Positions 50,290 to 61,900 of a stretch of 64,000 nucleotides of DNA are shown in pieces. Both the position numbers and the translations under genes were made by a program. How positions within the stretch are numbered: the first letter of the stretch is position 1; each line of letters starts with the position of its first letter. Source of the stretch: Rhytidiadelphus loreus (lineage: Eukaryota; Streptophyta; Bryopsida; Hypnales; Hylocomiaceae); contig OX344762.1 in the NCBI GenBank assembly GCA_947034895.1, positions 47,595,087 to 47,659,086 of the forward strand, in the 5' to 3' direction. The notes below the pieces were generated by a model, which worked only from the letters and a program-made list of their open reading frames with translations, searched no databases and was not told the origin of the DNA.

Positions 50290-51010
50290 AGGAAGAATGG
50301 GAAACACAAAAAATTCAAAAATTCAAATTTGAATTTTTGAATTTAATTTTTTCATAGATTATATTTTTTCTACATGGAAAGCTTTGATTTATTTCATTTA
50401 GATTTATTATGAGAAAGTTATAGACAATCTTGTTTTTTGGGCAATTAGAGCATCTTCTTGCAAAATAACTAGTAGGACTTGTTTCTTAATACAATTTTTC
50501 AAAAAAAGAAGTTCCACATGGTTTATTTTTTTTCTAGAACAATCTCACCATTGGAATTAGTGCACTTTAATTCCATCTTAGAGATATTAATAATTTAGCT
50601 TTTCCTTCTATCTTGTACCTATTTCTACTTAACAATTTTTTAAAGAACAATAATAATAATTTATTATAAATTTTTTTTTTCTAGACTCTCATCTCAATTC
50701 TCCATCATAAAGTTTTAAAGCTCAAAACTTTGTAGCGCAAAAAAATTGAGTTAAGAAGGTTCAAAGTCAAATAATATAGTTTGCAATGTGTTGAAAAAAT
50801 TGTTTTTTTCTCACTTTAAATGCAGATATCTTGCAATTTGTGCAATCAAAAATTTTGAATTTTTGACCACACATTTTCATACTGGTTAGGTGTAGGATCC
50901 TATGGTTATATGTGCAAAAAGAAACAATTTTTCAAAATTTTTTACTCTTTTCTTTGGAATGGCAGTTTTGAATGTTTTTTGGCGAAAAAAAGGGCTTGGT
51001 CCTTTAGGGG
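50290..51010 (-). mobile_element. TTAA-family element, copy H, one end missing
   Basis: The right end GGTCCTTTAGGGG is followed by TTAA at 51011-51014. The interior matches copy E (GAGAAAGTTATAGACAATCT, AACAATCTCACCATTGG). The left end cannot be found; the match fades near 50290. Confidence 0.6.
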
Positions 51011-51099
51011 TTAATTTGTTTAAATATATTGCTCCAAAATTTTAGATTGAATGTCCCCACCGATTGCAAGTTCAATGTGCTTGAACTTCAAAACCTAGG

Positions 51100-51777
51100 C
51101 TTTTAGCCCTTCCAAAAAGTAAAGTTATGTCTTTCAATATTTTAAGAAAAAAAATCTTATAATTATCCTATAACTTGTGCATTTTGTTAATATTTGGAAA
51201 ACGAGTTGAAAACATGTGTAAGAGGTTTTAGCCAAAAAACTTTCATATTCATCTTTAAAAAATTGTAAAGTAGAAGGTGGTACTAGATGAAAGAAAAAAC
51301 TAATATTCTAATAAGTTTTACAAGAAATTGAAAATTGTTAAGAACAAATGGTGAGAATTTTCTTGTAAATAGTTAATATCCTTTATTTTTATTTTTATTT
51401 CAAAAATTTCAAAATTGAGAGCAGAAGATTACTTTATATGTTTTTTCTACCTTCATTACTCACAAAATAAAACTCCTCGTAACTTTTACCTCATTATTTG
51501 GACTTGCATGGTTCAAATGTTTTTGAGTAGGGATCAATCTATAAAAACTCCAAAAATTAATTAAATTTCTCTTAGGATATTTTTTTTGTTGCTCAATTTG
51601 ACATTGAAATTGACCCTCCTTCTAACTTTTGCAATATTGAGTAGAATGACATACCAAACAAAGCTTCAGACGTAGATTACGATAAATAGTGTCCATGCAA
51701 AAATTCCTGATTATGAAGTCAACAAGGCTATATGAGTTCTCAAGAATCCCAAAGTGGGCTTCTTGATCCTTTAGGGA
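51100..51777 (+). mobile_element. TTAA-family element, copy I, left end missing
   Basis: Ends GATCCTTTAGGGA followed by TTAA at 51778-51781. The interior shares TTAAAAAATTGTAAAGTAGA and AATGGTGAGAATTTTCTTG with copy C. It lies directly beyond copy H, possibly truncated by that insertion. Confidence 0.5.
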
Positions 51778-51896
51778 TTAATACCCTTTTTTTTAAGATA
51801 CTCTTGATTTTTGGAAGTTTTGTTAGTTTCTTGTACATTAATCTTTTAATTAGGGTTTAAATTGTAAGTCCTACAACTATTTCAACTCGTTGTCAT

Positions 51897-52145
51897 GAGT
51901 ACACTAAAATTAATAAATCGTGTTGGGTGATAATTAATTTTTCCACCATTCCAACTTCTATATTTTGTTCCCATCTAACACCAAATGCACTCTTGTAAAA
52001 ATGTTGGAATGACCAAATTTTACTATAGAGTTAAAATAGTGTTAGAATGGATAAATAATGTTCCAACACTAACCTTGCAAATCACAATTCGTGTTATTGT
52101 CGACAATTAGTGTAGCCAACACTATTTACCAATTTTAGTGTAGTG
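51897..52145. mobile_element. CACTA-like MITE, copy 2
   Basis: The left end GAGTACACTAAAATTAATAA is inverted relative to the right end, which reads CACTACACTAAAATTGGTAA on the opposite strand. Both continue into AAAT.GTGTTGG. Same family as 10329-10654. Confidence 0.6.
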
Positions 52146-52199
52146 GTTGTTAGAATCTACTCTCCTCAACCAGTTTTTGGTCTAGTGTCTAGAAATTGT

Positions 52200-53220
52200 A
52201 CTCCAACATCTTTTATATATAATTACATAAATATAACTTCAACAAACCCCTTTGAGTACAAATGATAGCCTCTCGCTGGAAGAAGAAAGGCCTGTTGTTT
52301 TCCACTACATGCGATTGCTTAAACATTGTGAAGCAACCTTCTATGTAGATCCCCAATTGTCCATGGTTGACCCAGATCCAACCATTCAACAATGAACTTG
52401 GGTTTGGTCTACTAAAATGAAAATAGAGTCTTGTTGTGAGAGATAACATCAATCCCACACCACTCCCATGGCTCACTCAGCATGATATTTCTTACGACTA
52501 GACTCTCTACTTTCACATTCCCTAGTCCATTTTTCACCCATTTTTTGCCACGTGGAAATGGGCATACCCCAAGCATGAACTCCTCTCCACTCAGCGGGTC
52601 AGTATCATATATCCACGACCTTCGTCGCATAGTGTTTTTTTGTGGAACAACAAGCAAAGAAGTTGCCGAATTTGGGGTAAGATCACAAGAGTGTAACTTA
52701 CACAAGAAATTGCCTCCGGCTCTTTGTCTGCGACGGAGCCCAAAGGATAGCGGCATGATCGAGCCATTACTTTTGATGATGAGTGAGATGCCAACTACTT
52801 ACTGTACTACTGGGCCCTGAGTTGAATTCCAACGCAACATAAAAACACATGTGGCAAACATGGTGACGTGGCCAAGTCCCTTGTCACATGGGTGGTGGGT
52901 CCGTTGGCCCGTCGGTCCATTGGTTGGTTGGTCCCTCCTTCTGCCCGCCGCACTTGTACTTGTATCCATCCAAAAAAATGATGTGCACCAGATGAGGGCT
53001 GAAAACTGTTGTGAAATATCAATTATTCTCTCGGGAGAAGCGTCGGAGGAGGACCCACTTTTTTCAATTTTTATTCCTTCCGGTTGGATGAAACCCAAAC
53101 TCCCAAACGGATCCCACATCTGAAAGAGACCAATCGTATGGGAGAGAAAATGAATGAGAAGACCGGGAAAAGACCAATGATGGACAAACCCCATTTCCAA
53201 TTGATTCAGAATGTTGGTCC
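52200..53220. other. GC-richer island with overlapping frames, unassigned
   Basis: Composition is clearly higher in GC than the flanks. On the minus strand, a frame with an ATG at about 53117, preceded by CTCTTTCAG, reads MWDPFGSLGFIQPEG onward and ends at 52799. Another minus frame covers 52756-52412. I recognise neither. It may be a young gene, a gene relic or promoter DNA. Confidence 0.25.
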
Positions 53221-53639
53221 ATGGACATGATGTGGATATTTGGTTTAGTTTAATTTAATTTTTCTGTTAATGAAGTGTTTTAGTGGGGCCACATTGGCGC
53301 AAATATATGGTGTTCCATAATAAAGGGTTTAGGTAAAAAAACAAAACAATGAGTGGAGTCTTTTACTTGTCTTGCTTTACTTGTAAAAGGTAAAGGTTGG
53401 CATAGGATTATTGTTGTAGATTGACCTTATCCACTTATAACGGTATGTGGGCTTATGACGTATGTAGACGCAAAGATAAATTTATGATAATTCTTTCATT
53501 CATAGAGATTTGAGGAAGACCAATTTTAGACGTAACATGGGTTGGGGGGGATATTTGATATAAGGTAGGAGGTCTTTAAAGTGACTAGGCTCTAGAGAAG
53601 AATTCTTTAACACAGAGTTACATACTTCTTTCTTCAATG

Positions 53640-53892
53640 TTACCAATTGCATTTGTTAGTGTATTAGTGGTGAACATATGAAGGGGTGGATGCTTTTAGA
53701 GCCTTACGTGATTCGAATTTCAACATTCATATTCAATTCTATGAAGGTCCAAAAAATATGAAATGAATTGGATTAAATGTCAATTCTATTTTTCATTCAA
53801 GAAAAATTTGTAAAAATATATTTCAAGAAGTAAAACTTCCCCAATTGTGAACCAACTCTTAAATGGTTGCTTTGTGGACTTCCTACCCTAGA
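53640..53892. repeat. AAGGTAG-family fragment
   Basis: GATGCTTTTAGAGCCTTACG at the left, AAATGGTTGCTTTGTGGACT at the right, and TTGGATTAAATGTCAATTC inside match the family at 34 and 36.8 kb. Ends are decayed. Confidence 0.5.
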
Positions 53893-55724
53893 AGGTGTGT
53901 GAACTAAGGTATCCAATTGTGACAAATTAAATGTTTGTATTGTTGCAAAACTAGATTCAATAATACATGATACTCTCAATTTGGATCATTATTACAACTC
54001 CTAAATGTTTCAGAAGCTACAAAACAATCATGTATTCTACCTCTATGATGAAATACCATGATAAAGTCGAGGAGTCAAAGATGGTACCATATAAATAGTT
54101 CCCTATAAACAATGAAGTGAACCTCATTAATATTTTAGGTAGATTAGCCTCTTAACATCCAAATTTATTATCTAGGTACCTTGGAGAAGCTATTTGTCAA
54201 ATCACATATTTTTTCAAAGATTGAAAGGTTTAAGAGAAGTCACATTTGCAAATAGAATGAAAACATTACAATAAGAAATTAATTTTCTTAGATATTGGAA
54301 AGTTTGATAGAAGTCATTTGCAAGTAGAATGAAGATATTCTCATAGAAAATTAATTTTTTGTGATTTTTCAAAGTTTGTTGGGACTAAATTGGTATAGTA
54401 TGGGTAGATCTATGCTAAAACCACATGTTGATGTGTCCCTTCCTTAAGTGTATTGTCATAATGCTAAAGGGTTGCTAAGATTGTGATAATTGGTGGGTGA
54501 TTGACTCAAATAGGAAGATCTAGTAGATGTCCGAATTGAGTAATTGATGGTATGGGGTTGTTCTACTATGTATACTATATTTAACTATAGGTTCTATAAA
54601 AAAAATTGGAGTGTATAGACAATTGAAGACATTTACATAAAAATGCCATAAAACTAAAAAGATTATGAGATTTGAATGGCAAAATGACAAAATTGATTGC
54701 GTTGGGTAATATTCTAATCCAAATACAATATTAAAGATCCATGAATATTCAACTCAATTTTATTATACTTTAACTCTAAAACTATGGAAAATTTGTGTAG
54801 AAGATCCTTAAGATCCACATAGTATAGTTGGTGATACTATATGTATGTGAAGAGACCAATTTTGATTTGTGAAAGGATAAAATTAAGTCATCTTTTTTTT
54901 GTTATAGGTTCAAAGCGTTATTAATCTTGCTCTATTTTACAGCTATATTCAAAATACTTCACTTTCACTTTTCATAAATCTTAAGGAATTTTTTTGGAGA
55001 TTCAAATGTGTTGTGAAATGATTTTTTATTGTTGTATTTAAGAATATTTATCAAAAAATGAAATCCATCCTAAAAATCCACAACCTTCAAAAGTCACACC
55101 TTCCTTACTATAAATTAGTGTATAATCACTTCATAACTTCTTTTCAAATGGATAAATCAAGTCAAGGTATATCAATACACATAAAGTAGTGGATAAGGAA
55201 AATATAGATTTTAGAATGTCACAAATTTTTCCTTTGCTCCAAAATATTTACACCCCTATAGTGAGATTTTCAAATTTTAAAAGCTTAGTCTATTTTGTAT
55301 TAATTAAAATTTTCTAGGTTATATCAAACTTTCACAAAACAAACTGAAATTTTTTATTACTTGTAGAAGACATGTGAGTTCATCTCTAGGAAAACAACAA
55401 CCTAAATTGACATGAAAAGACATACTATTTATACAAGTGGGATAGAAAGAGGCATGACAAAACATATGGGATATGTATTTTCAATGGTACCTACAATAGA
55501 GGAGCTTGAGGTTTGACTATATGGTTAAATAGGCTCGGCATTTTATAATTAAAAGTAGGAACATTGAATAGCGACACTTTTTCTACTTTTTCTACTTTCT
55601 ATTATTAGATTGATCACCAAAAAAACTCCTACTTAGCAAATGAAAGGAGATTTTAATGCACAAAAGAATGCATCATTGGATACTACACCCCCAAAGCTAA
55701 AAGGGATCAATTTCTTTTGGTATG
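53893..55724. other. AT-rich stretch, no gene recognised
   Basis: Short frames and A/T-rich DNA, with no defined element ends. Confidence 0.4.
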
Positions 55725-55874
55725 GTGAAAACATCCATTCCCATCCTTGTGCCCAATTTTGCCATGATGTACAAACATAGTACATTCTTACTAAGAGAAT
55801 GTGCACCCTCGGTACATCATGACGGAATTGGGTACAAGGGATGGGAATGGGATGGAAATGTGTGTCTTCACCTT
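55725..55874. mobile_element. Foldback hairpin of about 150 bp
   Basis: Nearly the whole segment is self-complementary. CCCATCCTTGTGCCCAATTT and GCCATGATGTAC in the left arm pair with the GTACATCATGAC and AATTGGGTACAAGGGATGGG blocks in the right arm; the loop is below 15 bp. It is a foldback MITE or, if transcribed, a small-RNA hairpin precursor. Confidence 0.65.
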
Positions 55875-57969
55875 GGATGTTCAAATTTTTTTTCTTCAAC
55901 AATAGGTAATTATTGATGTAGAAGATGTACGTATTAAGAACATTTTGACAAGCGGCGCTTTTAGGCACCTGGTGCATTTGACTTGTTTCTGACGGCTGTG
56001 TTGGCACAGAGAATGTGGGCGTTGTCGTAGACTTTGACGGTTGCGGAGTTTTGCATCCGAGCTTGGTTGCGATCATGCCCAACACGAAGCCGATTTACGC
56101 TTAGTCCCTTTTCTTCAGTGTCGTTGATATTCCCATTACTCGCACTTCACAAGTTACGCTCTTTTTGCACGTGATTAGGGTTTTAGGGTTTTGGGAGATT
56201 TCATGTCAATCGGCAGTATTCGTTTTCAAATTTCACTTTGTAGACTTCGGTCCTCATGCTCATGTGCTTACATTTTTCGAATTACATCTATCACAGTGAG
56301 TGCGTGACATTGGCGATGGAATTTGGTTGTGGATTTTGAGGCCCTGCAGAAGAGGATCCGACAAATCTAAGCTTGATGCTTCTTGGACCTTCCAACTGCA
56401 GCAATTTGATCAGGCCGGGATGCTAAGGAAGCAACCGTGGGCCCATCGTCGCCCGCAGTTGTTGAATTTTTGGTCAATGCCGCTAAATTTGCACATGGAG
56501 CAATTTTTTAGGGTTTTCAGGGTTCATTTTTTTTTGGCAGCAATCCAGAATGACTGCATTGGTTTTTAATGTCCAAACGCGGCGGAGTCTCTTAACAGTG
56601 TAACTCACACACAATGACAGGCAGAAATTAGCAGTGGAGCCTCCCAGTTACCAACCTGCGCGTCCATGTGGTAACACTGAACGTGAGAAACTATTGTGTT
56701 TCATTCGTTATTCATACATGAGATATTTCAGAATGTGAGAAATTGCTGTCATTTGCATGTGATAAACACGGAACGTTAGGTATTGATGTGCTGGTTTTTA
56801 CTCGTTACTCATACATTTGATATTTTAGAATTTTAGAATTTGCTGTCATTTGAATGTGATAAACATGGAATGTTAGGCATCGATGTGCTGGTTTTTACTC
56901 GTAACCCTTTCCTCGTGATGTTTCAGAGTGAGAAATTGATGTTGTAGTAATGTTTTGAGCTCTGAACCAGGTGTTGGTACCGCGGTGACCTACTTGTGCT
57001 GAAATGATGATGCAGGGTGAAAGACATTTGTTAATTGTGGTGCTTGCGCTCTTTCGATTCGTGCTCTTGCTATTTGATTTGTCCTGTTTCGCAGATGCTT
57101 TGTGTCAAATGTGCAACTGTCAAATGTCTGCTTCATCTTACTGTGCATCACACGTGCATTGTCAGATGCTGCAGCTGTTCGCATCATGAGTCTTTCATTC
57201 CACCAACTGGGGTACTTATCTCTGAACAGTGTACACCCACGCTGGATCTGTCTTGACGTACAGGGAATGTCCAACTTACCGTTGGTTTTAACTATGAAAG
57301 TCATCGCTGGCATGTACTGTACAAGGGCAGGCTGTTAGCTAGAGGATACTATTTAAGTATTTTAACCAGTAAGTTATTAGGATTTAGGAGAGACAAGGCG
57401 ATATCTCTTTGAATACAAGAGATCAAATCGTGATCAATGCATATTATATTTCTTTTGCAATTTCAAAGCGGGAGGTTTGTAGAGCATTATTAGTGATTGT
57501 GGACAACCTCGTTTCCTTTCAAGCTCAGTAGCCATAGACATTAAGTCAAGTCATGCTGTCACTACTTGATAATGATTACCCTGCTTCGCTTGATAATGCT
57601 TACACTGCCTGAGAATTGAAGGCCACCAAGTGTATGAATAGGTGAGTTGCTGGTCATGATAGGAGACATGATCCCGTCCCTAACGATTGTACCATCCTCG
57701 ACCTTTGAAATAGTTCAATTCAGCTTGTTCTCCTAGTTTTCTCAAAAGCTAAAATTGAGCATAGTCCTGCTTTGATTTTCATGGTCAAATCATATTATCT
57801 TTGCTGCCCTGTTAATTTCCATTCTAGTGCTATATAGTAGTTCTACAGAATTTTGAGGAGTTATGAAAATTTTCCCTCACCCCTTCGCCTTGGCAATAGC
57901 ATGAAGTCAGACACTTCCTGTGTGCCTAGTGACAATCTACTGTCCAGCATTCGACAATAGCACCAGAAT
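55875..57969. other. Low-repeat DNA between promoter-like site and possible small gene
   Basis: Base composition is gene-like. On the minus strand near 56.06 kb, MQNSATVKVYDNAHILC starts a 31-codon frame. On the plus strand, splice-like acceptors (CCTGTTTCGCAG near 57093; GACGTACAG near 57262) precede open frames in more than one phase. No domain was recognised and no single exon chain can be defended. Confidence 0.3.
56168..56195. promoter_or_regulatory. G-box followed by telo-box repeats
   Basis: CACGTG at 56168-56173 is followed by ATTAGGGTTTTAGGG and a third TTTTGGG. On the minus strand this reads as AAACCCTAAAACCCTAA. Telo boxes next to other promoter motifs are common near start sites of plant growth and translation genes, in either orientation. 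It could serve a minus transcript toward 55.9 kb, a plus transcript, or both. Confidence 0.4.
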
Positions 57970-58435
57970 ATGCGCAAGTTTGCACACAATGCCGCTGTAC
58001 AGTACCTCGAACAAACGTGTCTCATCAACTGCCTAAGAACTCTACTTCCTAGATTGGAGCTGCTGTGGATAACAATCATCACACCATCTTCGAATGTCCA
58101 AAAACATGGTGATCCTCTTGCACGGTGTGCTGATTTACCATCATCCATTCAAATGATGATCTCAGCCAGAGATGGCAAGTCCTTTGTGAAAGGAGTGGGA
58201 TGTGAGTATGCTCAATAAATATCTGTACACTGTATTCACATCCATTCAATTCAGTACCATGAAAGAGACAATTTCTGTATTTTTGTTATCCTGTTTGGAA
58301 ACACATTGTATGGACTCATGACCTAATAACGGTATGGTCTCTTGAACTCGAGTGCACAAATCCCTGCTAGAAGCTTCCAATGAGAAGCTAAAAGAATTGA
58401 AGAATGACTTGCGTCATCATCAGACTGACAATTGA
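57970..58435 (+). CDS. Possible small two-exon protein with coiled-coil C-terminus
   Basis: ATG at 57970. The first exon ends at 58201 before a strong donor (GGGAT|GTGAGT). The second exon, 58353-58435, encodes HKSLLEASNEKLKELKND and ends in TGA. Phases agree and give 104 codons. The C-terminal heptad-like pattern (Leu/Ala spacing, many Lys/Glu) suggests a coiled coil. Exon 1 contains a hydrophobic LLPRLELLWITIIT stretch. An AG directly before codon HQNM at 57961 could be an acceptor, so 57970 may be an internal Met of a longer gene. The acceptor of exon 2 (AACTCGAG) is weak. No family recognised. The gene converges on the helicase gene. Confidence 0.33.
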
Positions 58436-58901
58436 ATTAGGGGCATGTAATTGCAAGCCCTTGAAGTGTACATTCCTCCGAAAGCTTAACTATGCTTCAA
58501 AAAACTGACCATGTTGATCCTTGGTTGAAGGCGCCCGTTTAGTCACATTTTCAAGTTCCAATCGCTTGCAAGGATCACTGGCCCCTAAGGCACACTAAGA
58601 AAAACAGATTCATTAAAAACAATAACATAACAATCCATCATCCTAAAAAAAAGCCGTTCTCCTGAATCCACGCCATACATTACTTCCATTCATTCACAAA
58701 GCCCTGAAGCCCTGGCACCATTTGAGGCCGTTATAAACAATTGGCGTTACACAAAAGAGAAAAATCAGGATAAAGGTTAGGCTTTCAATACAGACCTGCA
58801 ATGTGAAGAACTTGCAGAAGCAACACCACCCCAAGAAGCTCCACGTGAACGCTTCGACTTTCAGATAATAATCTTCCAATCGAGGTGCTTGTGAATGATT
58901 T

Positions 58902-61900
58902 TTAACCAATAAGCTCACTGATGGGTGGGCGGTCCATGACATTGGAGGCCTCGCGAGCGGTCCTTGCCAGGTTTGGATCAATGTGAGGTAAATGGGGAAT
59001 CTAAATACACAGAAACCGAACAAAACCATGAGCTTCATGCGCAGATAGGCGACGTTGTACCTTATGACACTGGTTCCCAGCTCTAAGGGCTGACATAGTG
59101 TAATAGACAACAGAGGTATTGAGGTAGAACAGCACCAAAAGAATGAGAATTCCAAAAACAGCCTTGGTCATGAGAACATTACTTGTGCAAGGAGGTCAAT
59201 AGATCGTCGGAGAAGACGGGCCACATCACCCTCATCCATCTCACTGTCATCCATGAGTTCCTTCCAAGTCACTCCTGCAGCCCATGCCTCTACCAACCCT
59301 GCAAATTCTGTGTTGATCTCGACAGGGATCTGCAAGAAAATAATAAAAGCAGCAACATATCAATTCCTGATATGATCATTTTCAAGAGTGCAATAGTTGA
59401 CGGATCTTATGCTCATTGCATAGAAAAACGAACTCTTGCACTAAACCCAACTAGATGATAATCGATCCTTGAAACACGGCAATGGGATATCAGAATAAAT
59501 ACATACAGCAACTCCATGCTTAGTTTGCATGCTGAGAAGCCACGACCGTGCTTCCTCCATTGACTCGGCCCATTCATTCACGTCACTTGATGCATCATAA
59601 ATAGAGCTGCAATAAGAGAATTAGAGAGTGACTGCAGTCAATGCTTAGTGAAAAATTGGGGGTGTGACCTCTGCTTTAGCAGCTTACAAATCCTGAAATT
59701 TCATAACAAAATCGAATTTCTTGCGAATGTAATATATGCTCCCAACACTGAACTCGTCATGACAAGAAAGAGTCAATATCACCATCATCAGCTCACGATA
59801 TCAATTAACCGTGTACTTAAAATCAGCTGACAAGGTTTCTGTACTAAATTCACGAAAGAAAAATGGTACTTCGAGGAAAAAATTCTTGGTGATAAAACAT
59901 TGTCATAGCTCATGGCCAGTAGCTAATGACTGAAAAACATGCTCTTTACAATTACTAAACACAGTTTGTAACAAGTTTAAGTAAAGAAGCGATGACATCA
60001 CCAAAACTAGATGGGTGTAAGCCAAAGAAGTTGCATACCTTGTGGGGCCTTCTTTAGACCGTGATTTCATGCCATCTGAAACTAGACAAGCGCAGGCAGC
60101 TGCAAGTTGAGCAGGGTCGAGAGAGTTGAGAATGCCACCAGTAAAAGCAATAGCCAACCAAAGCTCATTGACTCCTCGCGCTGAAGCAGCAGCTTCGCCA
60201 AGAGGCAAAAGCTCGTTGGATTCAGGCTTCAATGCCCCGGCTTCCTGCAGCACCTTGACCACCTGTCCCACACAGCAGCTGTTACAGAATGTGCAGGAAC
60301 TTGTGCCAGCATCATCTAAAGTCCTTCTCAGCCAAACATCCTTAAGAAGCGTCAATGGGACATCATGCATCACTTAGTTACTCAGGATCCTCTCCATAGC
60401 AGATTCAAACCATATATAGAAAAAATACAATCATGAATCTTTTCAAGAGCAAGCAGAGAGTGCTTTGACTTACTTGCAGAAACTCCTTCCATCCTGAAGG
60501 CTGCATTTGACTGATACGACTGGAAATACGAGTAGCTTTAGCTTTTGTGCGTTGTAGCTTGTCAAACCGAGACCTTTGCACCTCCACAAGTTTTCTCGAT
60601 TCACGGTAGCCTTGGGTTCCTTTGAGCTTCTTCCGAAATTTTGAAGCCTCTTTCCGTTGATCAAATAACACCCTCTCGGCCTTCACAAGATCCAAAGAAA
60701 CCTGGAAGTGTCCCAAGGTAGAATTTGGTTCAGAAGCGATTCACGAAATCAGAAAGAACTATTGTAAAAGGGTCATCACTACCTGATTTCCCTCCAACGT
60801 GTGCCCTCTATACTACATCAATACTGAAATGATTAGCTTCTCAAACTGAATTGAAGCTTGTCTTGCCTAGAACATGGTAGCTGAGAACTGTGTAAAAGCT
60901 TCCAAATGCCATCCAGAATATTTGCAATACGAAAGAGGTTAGATATAATACCTCGTGAGCACTAGAGAGCTCGCTCAACACGGGTACTTGACAACCCCAA
61001 GCCCAAGTATCTATTGAGCTGTCTGCAGACCAAACGCAACTGAGAGGACCAGAACCTGAGCGACCAAGATTCTCCCATTTCTGCGTTCCCGCTTGTAGCT
61101 TCTCTTTCAACGATTCTTCCACAGGTTTCCCATATTCGCCAAAATTTGCTAAATTCGTATGGACACTTTTGACACTTCTCGCAGTAAACATGTACCACGA
61201 ATTATCCGATCCCAAAGCTACGCAATGCCGAATATCAGAGTCCCCATCATCGTCTGTAGAAGAGTCGTCAACCAGGTTGCCTTCAAGGGCTTGCAACCGG
61301 CCTTTTTCGCTTGACAACTGCCAGAAAAGTCACAAGAAGGTCATGACCTTACATGAGGCACAGATATGCTCAAGATCGAACAAGGCAGGAGACTAACCAG
61401 AAGACCGAAAACGGAGAACGTACCTTCACAAAGTCAGAGACAAATGGCGGGCATGGAACAGAACCAACAAATAAAGCAGGGACAAGACGCTCGTCACCAC
61501 TACGGTGCTCATAGAACGATAAGCAGATGAAAGGTGGTTTCCCCTCAGTGGGTGCATCGAGCATGGGCTGCACCGCTGCAACTCGCAAACGCTCAACTAC
61601 TTGTTTTTGTTGCTTCATCAATCGCTTAGCTTCCTGCCAGTCAACGTTGCAACCTCCTCATAAGACTTGGAAACTAACCTTGCAGAGAACCAAGCCAAAG
61701 ATTGCAATTCAGGGAGGAGAGGAAAACCTTTGATCTTTCTTTGAGGCTAATATATTCCTGTAGTTCTCCACGCGTGAGGCGGCCTTCTAGACCCTCATCA
61801 TCTCTTGCACATTCTTTTTCCAAGTGTTCAGCGTCTTTCTGCAACCGAGCCAATTGCTGCTTAGCAGCAACCATGACTTCACTTCCGACATAGTTACCAA

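Noticed and set aside
56320..56520. Coding-like pieces VDFEALQKRIRQI and DAKEATVGPSSPAVVEF in one plus frame
   Set aside because: Three in-frame stops separate them and no GT lies between to allow an intron, so a gene cannot be supported.
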